NCBI GenBank assembly: GCA_001939145.1
Contig: LSRX01000048.1
Coordinates: 960,808 to 1,024,807 of the forward strand
Source: Symbiodinium microadriaticum
Taxonomy: Eukaryota > Sar > Dinophyceae > Suessiales > Symbiodiniaceae
DNA: 64,000 nucleotides
Direction: 5' to 3'
Both the position numbers and the translations under genes were made by a program. The notes below the pieces were generated by a model. The model searched no databases. It was given only the letters and a program-made list of their open reading frames with translations, and was not told the origin of the DNA. Position 1 is the stretch's first letter. Each line of letters begins with the position of its first letter. Positions 34,180 through 44,830 of the stretch are shown here, piece by piece.

Positions 34180-35164
34180 TTGCAGAAGAGGTCAGCCGAG
34201 TGACCTAAGCGAGACTCGCTCAGACCCGTCCATATCTATTGGCTAGGCTAGAAAGTAGCTATTCATATAGACAAAAGCATGTAATGCAAGCGCATGTCCG
34301 ACAGAACACCAGCACTCTCTGCCACATAGTTCTGCCCCATTCCTTGCCGGATGTTCCGGGGCGCAGCAGATTTGTCATTTTGCTGGTCAAAAGGATATTG
34401 ACAGTGCTTGGTGTTGTCTGTGGCTCTTCTGAATGAGGGCTCCGTTGCACATCTACTGGCTTAGCATAAGAAACATCCCAAGCTCAATATCCCTTCTTCC
34501 CTGAGCTGCCGGCGAACTGTGCCGATCAGCCCCTGCAGAGCATCGGGCAAGTGTTCGAAGCAAAAGCTACGCGAGGTATACACACGCCACCACCGCCCAC
34601 AACAACAACCACCACCGCGACGACGACGGCACTTACACTTCTGCAGTAGTTAGCGTAGTAGTTGCGCTTTGCAGGAATTAGTCGTCGTCGTGGTGGTGGT
34701 AGTTTTGCCAGGGTGAGCCTTCTCCTTGTCCCAGGATAAGACTAGTATGACTCTAGTTCCTTGCCTCAGTTACAGAAGCTGCAATGGTATGCAATGGCTC
34801 TACAAGTCGGCGCGACAATCGTGTCATCCTGTGAGCAGGGCGCAGCCGGCATAGGAATGGGTCGTGCGGCTGGTCTGACCATGACGTGAAGGTCTGACTG
34901 ATGACCCCAATTAATGATAATGAAGACCTTTTCTGATTTCCGTTCCACAGAAACCCTGAAACCTGGACGGACTAATCACACGGCAGGTTCCAGAACCGAA
35001 CAACAGAAGATGCGCCTCCAACGTGGCTACAATGGTCTCGCGTCGGCGTTCCAGGTCCTTGCATGTTGCCGAATTCTAGACACTACCACGATGACTGTGA
35101 GCTCTACAGGGCAAGTGAAAACTTCTTCCCCAAAGCAGCAATGGAAACCAGTACCGTCCAGTGG

Positions 35165-35388
35165 TCAAGAACTATAAATTTCTACGTAGTAGTTGGCAGC
35201 AGTAGCAGCGAAATCCACCTCCTCATCAGGAGCAACAATGCCAGAAACAAGAACTCTGATCCTGCTTCTCTTACTTCTCGGTCGGCATCATCATCACATG
35301 GTCCTGTCCCTCAGGCCCCCACCTGAAAGACACCGGCTTCTGGGCCCTCCCGGACAAGTTGTGATTCCACCTCTGAGGCGAAGTCCTC
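35165..35388 (-). CDS. Last two exons of an unknown gene
   Basis: Exon 35323-35388 (acceptor GGGCCCAG, donor CAG/GTGGGG; 22 codons, phase 0) reads EDFASEVESQLVREGPEAGV. The terminal exon 35165-35221 (polypyrimidine acceptor ending GATGAG; 18 codons plus TGA, phase 0) reads EVDFAATAANYYVEIYSS. The phases fit. The C terminus is acidic and soluble. Possible upstream exons of the same gene lie at 36325-36640. A plus-strand frame over the same place (35238-35453) is open with a leucine-rich start but is probably a shadow. Confidence 0.6.
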
Positions 35389-35477
35389 CTGGGCCCAGGG
35401 TGCGGCACACACAAAGCACGGCGGAAAGAATGGTACGCGACAGTAACTGTTAATAACTGTATCAAAAAACAGCGAGT

Positions 35478-35672
35478 TCATTCAATAACAGTAGTACTCT
35501 CACTCAGACATCTGGAAGCTGGGTATGTTTTCCAGACTCTTGGTTCCACGAGTTGCACGAGTTCGGTTTGCAACAAATCTTGCCGAAGCATGGTGCTGCG
35601 AGTGGAACGGCACCAAGGCCATCGCAAATTGAATTCATGTAACTCCCACGGCTGCATTAAATTAGGGCTCAC
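35478..35672 (-). CDS. Candidate exon, unknown
   Basis: A minus-strand frame with helical content (STMLRQDLLQTELVQLVEPR) between supported exons on the same strand. Splice sites unclear. Confidence 0.3.
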   Translation of the reverse strand: MSPNLMQPWELHEFNLRWPWCRSTRSTMLRQDLLQTELVQLVEPRVWKTYPASRCLSESTTVIE

Positions 35673-36324
35673 GATGGCTCACGGAAAGGCCCCGGCCCTA
35701 TGTCAGTTTCGAGCCCTAAACTTCTCCCCAAAAGCGCCCTGAGAGAACACCCAAGGAGCCGGCAAGGCGCACACAGCGGTTTGGGAAAGAGATCAGTGGA
35801 GTGGCCCCGACCTGCCGAGCTGCATATACATGCACACGTACATGCGTACACGCATACATACGCATACTTCATAGAGACGTACAGACATTCATATGAACAG
35901 GGCAGTGCAACATATGCTATTCTACGCTACGCTATGCCCTGCTATCCTTTTCTATAGGTATATTTCTAGGCTATGCCGCGCTATGCTACGCTATCCTGTA
36001 TTACGCTACGTTGTGTTGTGGTATATGGTATAGACTGACATTGTATGTGGTATTTGTTCGGTGGCAAATGGTACACGGTACGGCATGGCATGGTAGGGTA
36101 GGGTATGGTAAATTCTGTAATGTAGTGCAATGTAATGTGCTGCATGCATGTGAATGTGTGCATTCGTACACATAACACGGCATGCTTGCTTTTACTGTGG
36201 AGCGTGCAAAAACTAGGCGAGCCGGGCATCGTCCAGCCTCGAACACCATCTCCTCCAGCAGAGAATGGGTTAAGTGCCGAAACCTATTGTCCAGCTGACG
36301 GAACTGATCGCCACCAAAACGCCG

Positions 36325-36640
36325 ATGTCCATGCCAGGATGCTGTCCTTGACTTCCAGCATGGGCTGCAGGAGAGTAGGTCGCGAGAAGAAGCAGGTCCG
36401 GGCCAGCCTTGCAAGGTCGCGGATGCCACATTTCCTCGACAGAACCTCCAACACACATCAGGAGCCGTCGGAGCCTTGATACTTCCTCGCCTGATCTCAG
36501 AATAGCGTGCTAGTCGCTCTATCCGTATACAGGGCCCCCTCATTTTGTAAAGGAGAACTCCGAACACCTCATCCCTGGTAGCAGGCCTGGCGCGTTTCCG
36601 GCAGAAGGAAGCATCCTCGAGGTTGATTCAAAGGTTTGTA
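36325..36640 (-). CDS. Two probable exons, unknown gene
   Basis: About 36540-36640: a frame reading EDASFCRKRARPATRDEVFG, then VLLYKM. 36325-36445: after acceptor TGTGTTGGAG, VLSRKCGIRDLARLARTCFF, then SRPTLLQPMLEVKDSILAWT, a convincing helical segment. Both are minus-strand and upstream of the terminal exons at 35.2-35.4 kb, so they may share a transcript. 3' ends were not fixed. Confidence 0.5.
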
Positions 36641-36680
36641 TGGGGGCTGACTTGATTATAGGACATAAATTGAACCGTGA

Positions 36681-37203
36681 ATGACAGGTCTCCGGCCCTC
36701 TTCCACACTTGAATTTGCAGGCACCACAGTCACCACAGTCAGGGCCCAGTGCTGCAGAAACCCCGCGACTAACAGCAGCCCGTTCCCACCGTCAGTGGAA
36801 AATCTGTGGTCAGAGGATGGCTATTTCCATATCCATCAAGTCAAGAACTGTGCCTTTGCATGTCGACGCCACTGCGCCACCATCTGGCAAGCGAAAACAG
36901 CAACATCTCAAGCCAAGAAGAACTTGCTAACGTGCAGCAAACACGCAGCTCGAAGGATTGCAAAAGTTGGCTTCGTCTCCGTGAAATCAGTGTCGAATAA
37001 ATTGTGGGCATGCCTTCCGGTGCATATACAGCCGGAAGAACGACATCCGAGTGAGCAGTCGGTACCTCCACGGAGGCTCTGCCCAGTCTCCTACAGCAAA
37101 ACGTCCTAGACTTTAGATCTCCTGGACGTCCGAGTAAATTGAACGCATTCAGTTTCGAAAGGATTCGGCTGAACAGGCGCACACCATGTATTGGTGGACC
37201 CAT
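36681..37203. other. Open on both strands, coding strand undecided
   Basis: A 142-codon plus-strand frame (36681-37109) and a 120-codon minus-strand frame (36841-37203) overlap, both moderately protein-like. No splice site decides between them. Confidence 0.3.
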
Positions 37204-37437
37204 TCTGACAGGGACACACAGTCCGAGAGCTGTCCGGGCCTCAGAAGCGAAGACACCATGGAACCGAGCAACAAGTTAGATGATACCTTGCCTATTCAGT
37301 CATATGGCGCCGCACATAGACCCCCCCAACACCAAAACCTGATTTGCCGTCATGCGCCACTGATTTTTCCCAACCACTTTCTTCGTTATATAACTGTATG
37401 TTGGCGGGCGTTGGTGCAACTAGTATATGATATGTAT

Positions 37438-37462
37438 TTACATACATATATATATATATACA

Positions 37463-37495
<33 letters not shown>

Positions 37496-37510
37496 GATGA
37501 TGATGATGTG
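37438..37510. repeat. TA and (GAT)n microsatellites
   Basis: A short TA run (37444-37462) followed by (GAT)n to about 37507, at the left border of an AT-rich island. Confidence 0.85.
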
Positions 37511-38760
37511 GACGGACAGGTGATGATTAAGGATCGATTACACAGATTGTGTTGTTACTCACTTCTGGAAATTCATTCAGGTATTCTACCTTATTCAAAA
37601 AATCCAGAAACATCTACCAGAAAGTAAATGTGCGATAAAGAAGATAATGATAAACGCAATGGTGGCATTCAACTATAAATAAACATGGGTTACGATGTTT
37701 ATGCATTGCAAAATTTATATCCTAATGAGACAGACCACTTAGGCAAATACCCTTGAAACAGAAACGCCAGCCTCGTTAATATTCTGTGGGTTCATAAGCG
37801 CACAATCAGAGTGTGGAAATGAGTTTCATTCAGAATTCAGCTCATACCAATTTCATCGGCATGTGCTAACTACTTCGTGAATTGGTTCTGTTAAAACTTA
37901 AGGAACCAGCGCGTGCATAATTTTGCATTGTGTGAAATGTATATAACAATAGTTATGCCTGTAAGAGTAGAAAATATACTAGTTGATTTTAGAGCATATA
38001 GCGAACCAGATACCAGTGCGTATTAATTACTGGGAAGTGTTATCGGACATTTGTTGTTTCGAGCAAGGAAACATTCCCACTATTATTCGCTTGAATATAG
38101 ATGAATATAGCATGACAATGTTCTGAATGCTTAGATAAGTCTGTCAAGAATCCATGACAACATACTTTCTTTTCGAACTGCATTCCTTCAGAAAACACTT
38201 AAAAGAGATATCACCCTCGTATTTAGCACGAATGTGGGTGACGAACTCCAAAAAATGTAGCGGCTGTAAGCTTGTAAATCACGTGGACATTTTCGACTGG
38301 TTTAAAACATGCAACTGGTGTCGTATAGCAGACGCTACTGTGGAAAGAACAACACAGAGATTGACAGAAAGAAGCGGGAGCAAGCATCACAAAAAAATCA
38401 ACTGTCAAGGTTGTGGTTTTTCCCGAAAGATACGAAGCCCACTAAGCAGCAAAAAATCACCAACACGAACGAGAGTGACTCAGAACCAGAGCGGCAAGGA
38501 CAAAACAACTGCAGACAGACTTTCCAAATATCTGGAGTAAACTGTCGGAAGAAAACAAGATTGATGAAAACAAAATGAACCAAGTCATACTCAAAGTCTG
38601 CAGACACAACTTCACCGACATCAGCTTGAATTTTCCTTAATCCCACTGTGATAAGGTGGTTAAAATTAAATACATGCCCAGTTGCATAAATCAGCAGAGT
38701 TACAACTCTTAACGCCCAAACCCTGAACCGAATTCTAGACTCCCTTGCCTAGTTAGTCGT
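37511..38760. other. AT-rich island of distinct composition
   Basis: About 1.2 kb visibly richer in A and T than its neighbours and free of the CT/CAG motifs common elsewhere. It contains the plus-strand zinc-ribbon-like ORF 38154-38540, while supported genes either side are on the minus strand. No terminal repeats were found. It may be a foreign or mobile insertion. Confidence 0.55.
38154..38540 (+). CDS. Zinc-ribbon-like ORF in AT-rich island
   Basis: A 128-codon plus-strand frame from ATG to stop. Residues about 33-60 carry C-x2-C, then an aromatic segment and a second C-x2-C (KKCSGCKLV and DWFKTCNWCR), the spacing of a small zinc-binding knuckle of the C-x2-C-K ... F ... T-C-x2-C-R type, which I associate with lineage-expanded proteins of some fungi and protist viruses. 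A third C-x2-C (INCQGC) follows, then a basic, Ser/Thr-rich tail. From about 38309 a second open plus-strand frame runs alongside and carries the Lys/Glu-rich sequence that usually follows such a knuckle, so a frameshift just after the second C-x2-C is possible. Confidence 0.45.
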   Translation: MTTYFLFELHSFRKHLKEISPSYLARMWVTNSKKCSGCKLVNHVDIFDWFKTCNWCRIADATVERTTQRLTERSGSKHHKKINCQGCGFSRKIRSPLSSKKSPTRTRVTQNQSGKDKTTADRLSKYLE

Positions 38761-39800
38761 ATGGCACTCAGATGGTTGTAAGTACTATTCCTAGGATGGC
38801 AACTTAGGTCGGATCTTAAGATAGAGTATTGAATTATTGGGGTTGAGATCTTAAGATCGATTTTTCCACAGGGTGGGGAGTGGGTGGTGCCATCCGCCTA
38901 AATAGGCAAGGTATCGTCTAACTCAAATACCCCTGCCTGCAGGTTTGATCCGACACTACATGCTCGACTGACACTGCCGACTCGCCAACATCTATCACAA
39001 AACACTAAACTCTAAACGCTACATGTTGCGCCATCGTCGGCTATACACTCGCTCTCAAATGCGTCGCAACTCTGAATTTTCTTGATGAGTCTATTTCTGC
39101 GTTGAAGGATGCGAAGTAGGACTGCGTGAGAACTGATGCGAGGGATAAATGGGAACACATCGGCAGTGATGCCACTCGTCATACTACATTACATCATCCA
39201 ACTGGGGGACAAACGGGGATGATGCGTGGATGGAATGTCGAAAGAGCTCGCTGAACCAGAAACCATTTCACTCACCCTCACTCGATTTCTTGCTACATCC
39301 CCGGTGAGTCTCGGATCATGGCACAACGTGCACAACTCCACTGGGTGTGATCGTGAAGTATTCGCCGGTCTCGCGACGGATTCGGTCCTTGCAACATTCG
39401 TGAGCTTATGCGCGACTGCACCTACTTCAGCATCAGCCCCTCTTGGCCGTTTCCCGGAAACCCTCCTTTACGGATCCTGGATTCAACTCCTCAATGCGCT
39501 CAAGCCGAACCTTGGTTTGAAGGGTGCCGGAAACGATTTTGAGAGGCTCCGATTGCTGCACTGCCGTTCTGGTACTACATGGTTCTGGGCCAACAAAAAC
39601 CAGTGCCACATTGGAGTGAAAGAGACTCGCGTCCCACCCAAACTGCCACCCTTGCACACAGAATGACTTCGTCACCCCGACCATCGAAATGGTGAACACC
39701 CGGCTGAGCGTCCTCCTGTACCACGACCAAATCGTACGGCCCGAAACCTTCGTTCCTCAGCAAACCGGGGAACTATGCTGTGAAGATCTGAGTCGGCGCA
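38761..39800. other. Ambiguous frames on both strands
   Basis: A plus-strand frame (39226-39666) and a minus-strand frame (39433-39699; GWQFGWDASLFHSNVALVFV) overlap. The minus-strand one is more protein-like and could be an exon, but no splice site was fixed. Confidence 0.3.
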
Positions 39801-39806
39801 CTGCGA

Positions 39807-40245
39807 CTACTTTAGCACAGCCTGGCCGATAAATCCAACCCAAGGCGCAGGGAGTACAAACGATGAAATAAAGGTCTTATTCAATCGGGTCGATGGCTCG
39901 AAGCTCTGAGGCCCAAGCTCCTGAGCCAGAGAGCTTGCAGGGAGGCAGTAGATGATCTTGGCCTGCGTGTTGCCTCCATACCTGCTTCCAAAAAAAACAC
40001 AGCAACCTTCAGTCGCTTGCGGGACTTGCCTTGGCAGCCTTGGCCGTGGCTGGAACCATGCCACAGATTTTAGTGATTTAGATGGTGCTACCGCTCGGTG
40101 TCCGAACCACCCCGGCAACGAATACGCGCCTTGTGAAGTAGGACACCGCATCGTCACCTGACTTCCAGAAGGATAGAAGTGATTCCGAGAGGACACCGGC
40201 TTGGAAACCACTGGGGTGCTGCTCCGTTGCTGTAGCTAACTCCTC
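39807..40245 (-). CDS. Two-exon gene end, unknown
   Basis: Exon at about 40097-40245, after a T-rich acceptor (CCTTTCGAAG), reads EELATATEQHPSGFQAGVLS, then ESLLSFWKSGDDAVSYFTRRV. The terminal exon 39807-39981, after a very strong acceptor (GTTTTTTTTGGAAGCAG), reads YGGNTQAKIIYCLPASSLAQ and ends WVGFIGQAVLK with TAG at 39807-39809. The terminal exon begins in phase 1, so the previous must end in phase 2; a GA donor at 40097 or a GC donor slightly upstream would fit, but no GT does. Not recognised as a known family. Confidence 0.6.
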
Positions 40246-40261
40246 CTTCGAAAGGGGTGAC

Positions 40262-40510
40262 ACATCAGAAAAAAAAATGATAAGCATCAACAAAATTACC
40301 ACGGTAGCCATCAAAAAAATGAGAAGCATCTAAAAGAATTGATAAGAGGGTTTAGGCTTTAGACAGTAGCCATCAAAAATATTGATAGGCATCAAGAAAA
40401 AATGCATGGAGGGCTTGGGATTTTTCAAGGTGTTTATATTTTTAAGATGCTTATCAAATTCTTTAGGTGCTTATCAAAATATTGTTGATGCCTATGCCAA
40501 AGGGGTGAGT
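40262..40510. repeat. AT-rich degenerate repeats with inverted character
   Basis: The word GATAAGCATC or GATAGGCATC followed by A-runs recurs four times on the plus strand (40277-40400) and in inverted form (GATGCTTATC, GGTGCTTATC, TTGATGCCTAT) at 40438-40500. It could be a decayed foldback element or an AT-rich satellite fragment. It also contains the polypyrimidine tract used by the exon ending at 40245 if read on the minus strand. Confidence 0.6.
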
Positions 40511-40640
40511 ATCTGTTGTATTAACTTAACTGATTTGATAGCAAATGGACGGGACAGGCTACATGGAAGAGGTACAATCTACAGTGCCTGCCCCTGAACA
40601 CACAGCCATGTGTGAATTTGATTTCGATCCATGACGAATG

Positions 40641-40715
40641 TCAGAAACCGCTCTCCATGTCTCCGCCTGTACGCATTTCCCGCAGCTGCTTGCGAAGCAA
40701 AGCCTCTCGTCTCTC
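40641..40715 (-). CDS. Terminal exon, charged C terminus
   Basis: 25 codons to TGA at 40641-40643 after a CTATGGCGAG acceptor: [20 protein letters not shown], then ESGF. A strongly helical basic/acidic C-terminal tail. Upstream is a large microsatellite block, so the preceding exon would be beyond 41.3 kb, possibly at 41300-41380 (ALEIGGQEAQDRFQCSVTSA). Confidence 0.5.
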   Translation of the reverse strand, partial: ERREALLRKQLREMRTGGDMESGF

Positions 40716-40774
40716 CTCGCCATAGGTTGAAGTCGGATGTTTAAATTTGATTTGACACCTCCCGCCCCCGCATA

Positions 40775-40856
40775 TGTATATGTATATGTGTGTGTATATG
40801 TATGTGTATGTGTATGTGTCTGCGTATGTGTGTATGTATGTCTGCATGTATGTATG

Positions 40857-40896
<40 letters not shown>

Positions 40897-41201
40897 AATA
40901 TGTATGTGTATGTGTATGTGTATGTATTTGTATATGTATATGTGTATGTATATGTGTATGTATATGTACGTATGTGTGTATGTGTATGAGTATGTGTATG
41001 TGCATGCGTATGCGTATGTGTATGCATGTACATACATGTGTGCACACGTATATGTACATATGTGTATACCGCTAATATATATATATATATAATATGTGTG
41101 TGTTTGTATGTATGCATGCATGCATGCATGCACATGCGCCAACCAAAACACACACACACACACACACACACCCGCGCGCGCACACACACAGACACGCACA
41201 C

Positions 41202-41269
<68 letters not shown>

Positions 41270-41278
41270 ACCCCTAGG
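40775..41278. repeat. 500-bp composite microsatellite (GTATAT, GTATGT, CA, GA)
   Basis: GTATATGT units (40775-41065), TA, GCAT, CA (41148-41180) and GA (41204-41275) blocks in order. Translated frames give Tyr-Val-Cys or Arg-Glu repeats and are not genes. Confidence 0.9.
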
Positions 41279-41689
41279 CGCTGAACAGGTTGACACCGCA
41301 CCACCGCAGATGTCACACTGCATTGGAAACGATCCTGTGCTTCTTGGCCACCAATCTCCAAGGCCTGGTGACACGGGATAAACAACCAAGAAAGACAAGA
41401 AAGATCATGATAACCACGAGCCTAGTGAGCTTAGCGCGCCAAGCCCACCTCGTCGTGGGAATCCGGGGATCCCGGCCGAGAGGGTACCTCGGCCAAGGAA
41501 AAAGGGATCAAACCAACAGACTGGCAAATGTGTGTCTGGTCAGTCATAAGCCCCAACATGCAGCATCTTCGGGCACATGGTCTCTATGTGGCGTTGAACT
41601 GTACACTAAAAGCAACAGAAAGAAAACAGATAGCTAGATAGCTACAGATAGATAAATGCACAAACGGACAGATAAAAGGAACGGACTCT

Positions 41690-41965
41690 GTCTGATTGTC
41701 CGCATCGCAATGGTTGGCGATACTGTTGGCGCGAAGCAACACAAGTACAGGAACGTCTGAGAAGCCAGGTGGCCTTGCATGCGGCTTTCACAGCACGCAG
41801 GGTATTGGAGCTGGCCGTCCGCTTGGCACTGCTCCGCTCGGAGGGCGCCGCCTCATTTCGGGCGCGCAGTCCGAGAGCTTCCATGGAGAGCTTGGTCACG
41901 AATTGGGTACGAATATGGTACGATCTGCCTTTGAGTTTCTGGAGTTTTTGCTCTATTTCAATTTC
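41690..41965 (-). CDS. Exon, basic helical protein
   Basis: After acceptor GGTCGACCTCAG (41965, phase 0) the frame stays open for over 90 codons: EIEIEQKLQKLKGRSYHIRT, continuing through QFVTKLSMEALGLRARNEAA. Helical and highly basic in its second half. The 3' end is not fixed; the frame is open beyond 41690. Family not recognised. Confidence 0.5.
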
Positions 41966-41990
41966 CTGAGGTCGACCATACATCCATATA

Positions 41991-42227
41991 GTGTGTGATT
42001 TGCTTGAAGCTTTGGCTTCAGAGGTGTCGCAGATCGCGCATTTCTGTAAAATCCTGATGCGGCCGCTCTGGTTCAGCGGTGCTCTGGCACATGCGATCAG
42101 CGCAGTGCCTGCACCACGAAATCAACTGAAGAGTCTGCTGAAGCAAGCCGAGGCCCCCGCTTCTGCATTGCTCTCACGCGCAGTGCGCCTGGACATGGCC
42201 GATAGCTGGGCGTATGTTGGCCATTGA
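41991..42227 (+). other. Ambiguous ORF, strand undecided
   Basis: A plus-strand frame of 78 codons and an equally protein-like minus-strand frame (AMSRRTARESNAEAGASACF) overlap. No decision is possible from composition. Confidence 0.25.
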
Positions 42228-42559
42228 GATTGCAATTGAACCACAAGCGGGCTCGTCTGATGCAGCCAAAGCATAGGGTCTTGTTAGCGTGAATACATTC
42301 ACATGGACGCACAATGCCAATAAGATTGCAGCAAGAGTTGTCTGTCAGTGGCAGCACTTGGGAAGAAACATGTGCCCGAGATGTCCTGCTGGCCTGCTAG
42401 ATGTTCGAGAGATAGCTCCGACGGACTGGACGCGCCTGCTGCTATGTAACAGGCGACTGAGGCAACCTTGTCAGTATTGTGGCAGTCTTGACTTCGAGAC
42501 ACTCCCGCCAGACCAAGACTATACACTCCCCAGCAGCTAGCATGGCTGGAGGCCGTGGG

Positions 42560-42720
42560 CTGCACGGAGACGTTAGTGCAACCAATAGGGGTGATGTGGC
42601 TCGGCATAGCACAAGCTCTGCGAATGCCCGTGCGAGGCAGGAACCGTACAAACCCTAAGTCGACAAGCTGAGCTTTGCGCTGAAACTCCATTGGCGGCTC
42701 TGCTGGACCTGAGTTAGCAA
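42560..42720 (-). CDS. Probable exon, unknown
   Basis: Minus-strand frame reading PPMEFQRKAQLVDLGFVRFL, then PRTGIRRACAMPSH. Good protein character but approximate boundaries. The frame stays open to 42299 with less convincing sequence. Confidence 0.4.
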
Positions 42721-43180
42721 AACGAGCTTTGGACGCAGCTCAAATTCCTGTATGGCTGAGCCCCGGGCGCCGGAAAAGCCCGGCCTCCCGGTCGCCACGC
42801 TGCCTCTGGCGGGCTTTGCTGCTTGGGGTCCGAGGCATCGCAGGTCACTGTCGCAGATGCAAGGGAAAAATCACCGAAAGCCAAAAAAACCGAACAATGC
42901 CGTCCAATCGTGGCCGGAGTGCGTCCATTGCTGTTGGCCTTGGTGTGCGGTGACCCCCCCAGTGCAAACCGCCATGAGCTTGGGGCTTGTCCAAGTGATC
43001 AGAACAAGCCAGTGATGATAGATAGTGTCAGCTGCAGTAATCGGCTAAGACTGCATGCCACCTGGGCTTGCGGGTTCATCAATGAAGTAAGACTGTTTCA
43101 AGCCTATTGTTGGGCGATGAGTTTCCTGACGTTTTGACACTTTCATGCAATTTTAAACCTGGGGCACGTACCGTAGGCTT
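42721..43180. other. No supported gene
   Basis: Short open frames on both strands only. Confidence 0.35.
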
Positions 43181-43411
43181 TGAGCCGCCGTGGCACACCC
43201 GGCCTTGGAAAGGCGCAGACTTTCGGCATGAGATTCTGGACAGTACTCCATAGACGTGGTCAGGCTCTCTGACACTGTCCAAACAGAGCGGTGACTGTGC
43301 AATCCGGAATGGCTCGGTAATTTCCTTGTACGACCTTCTGACTGCTGCGAACTGGACCCGAAATTGGCTACGGTCTGAACCGCAGACATCACAAACATCC
43401 AGAACTTTCAA
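43180..43411 (-). CDS. Probable exon with C-x2-C motif
   Basis: The frame begins MKVLDVCDVCGSDRSQFRVQ and continues RSYKEITEPFRIAQSPLCLD. A C-x2-C pair followed by basic and aromatic residues. No acceptor was fixed; the donor is somewhere near 43190. Confidence 0.4.
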
Positions 43412-43977
43412 CCGAAAGAAGATCCACCGAACCTTGAAGCCATGAGTTCTGACATCAATACCTGCAATCCGATGACCCTCAGCAACCCTGGAACCCTGAA
43501 CCCCTCCCAGCAGCCCCGACCTCGAGAAGCCAACAACAACAACCCCATTCCCAAAATTCGCCCAAAATCCCTAACGGCGCAGGTCCAAAAATCCCCATAA
43601 GGCGAAGGGACGGAATGCCGATAAAATCGAGAAGGCGACCAAACTTTGAAACCCTGAATCCTGAAACGTTTTACCCTCTCAAAATGCCTATGGACCTTCC
43701 TATAGACCGTATGTGACGGCCAACAATCTCGCAAACCCTGTGAACCGCTGGGCCCACAATGCCTCAAAACCACACAAACAAAAGCAACTGCATACAAACC
43801 CTCACCCCCAATCAACGCCTGCCTGAACCATTTTCCTTTGTTTGTTGGCTGCAGGCTTGAGCAGTCTAGCAAAGCCTTGATTGAACCCAGTCTCGAGGCC
43901 CAAAAGCCCACAAACCTATCTAAAATCCCACTGACAACCCTTCTAAACCCTTTTTACAGCAGGCCTCGTACACAGCA
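43412..43977. other. AACCCT/CCCAAA-rich non-coding stretch
   Basis: It is full of CCCAAA, AACCCTG and similar words and is open in one minus-strand frame only because of this skew. I read it as decayed repeat or intronic DNA. Confidence 0.45.
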
Positions 43978-44055
43978 GCCCTTCTAAACCCTAAACCCTA
44001 AACCCGTAAACCCTAAACCCTACTAAACCCTAACCCCACACCCTAAACCCCTTGT
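43978..44055. repeat. Interstitial telomere-type (CCCTAAA)n
   Basis: About ten CCCTAAA units, several perfect and adjacent, some with one-base variants. This is the best-preserved such tract in the window. A second trace (GGTTTCAGGCTTTAGGGGTTT) follows at about 44200-44230 in the opposite orientation. Confidence 0.85.
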
Positions 44056-44501
44056 CCCTTCCCGGAGCTCTGAAGCTTCGGGGCCGTCACGGCCGATTTC
44101 TGAGCTCGGCCTCCAGACCCCGGGCCAGGTCAACCTGAGCCCCGTGCTGTCCTAAAAGGGACTCGGTTTCGACTCACACACTCACGCGGGCATGATTAGG
44201 GGTTTCAGGCTTTAGGGGTTTATAAGGGTTTCGACTCACACGCTCGCACAAGGCAGGCATGGCAGGTTCTGTGCGAGCTTGCTACCTGAACATGAGCCCA
44301 ACCAAGGAGACAGCAGCAAGGACCAAACGAGCCAAGAAGTAAACATAACTCCCCAAAGATATCAACCAATACTAAATCCCTGGAGGGCAGACCTGGTTAC
44401 GGCAGGACAATGCGGCATTATCCGCCTGCCCACCAAGCTTCGTTGTTCAGCGTTACTCTCCTGTTTGAAAATAGTCGGTTTCCACTCGGTCATGTCACTG
44501 T

Positions 44502-44785
44502 TCATCTGAATTCACGATCTGTCATCTCCATCTCCATGCAGATTGGAACAGTCGCGGTGTTATCATGCTGATACTCCTCATTGCTCGCATCTCCTCTGGC
44601 AAGCACAGACAAAATGTCATAGTGGAGCACAGAAGATCGGGCTTGCAGCTTTGTAAACTTTGTTCATGCAGCATACATTCCAGCAATGATGGCCTTCTCC
44701 AGAACTGACGGTGCGTCATGCTCCAGAGCTGTAACATTGATGAGCAGCGAGGCCACTGTTCGAGTAAATTCATTCAGGCATGCGG
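44502..44785 (-). pseudogene. Coding frame interrupted by one in-frame TGA
   Basis: One minus-strand frame reads FTRTVASLLINVTALEHDAP, then SVLEKAIIAGMYAA, then TGA (44664-44666), then directly in the same frame TKFTKLQARSSVLHYDILSV, then LARGDASNEEYQHDN, to TGA at 44502-44504. Both halves are strongly protein-like. The stop may be a point lesion (processed pseudogene), an unrecognised intron, a sequence error or a recoded codon. Nothing nearby resembles a selenocysteine insertion element, though none could be searched for properly. Confidence 0.5.
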
Positions 44786-44830
44786 TCACTCATGCAGTAT
44801 CGAAATCCAGGTCATTGTTGTAATGTAAAT

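Noticed and set aside
35193-35453. Plus-strand ORF with leucine-rich, signal-like start
   Set aside because: It overlaps two minus-strand exons that have good splice sites and matching phases, so it is most likely their shadow.
40559-41385. Long Tyr/His/Val/Cys-repeat frames on both strands
   Set aside because: Generated by GTATAT, GTATGT, CA and GA microsatellites; only the short ends (terminal exon at 40641-40715 and a possible exon near 41300-41380) look like protein.
43408-43911. 167-codon minus-strand frame with hydrophobic stretches
   Set aside because: The whole region is built of CCCAAA and AACCCTG-like words; the frame follows from this skew and has no splice sites.
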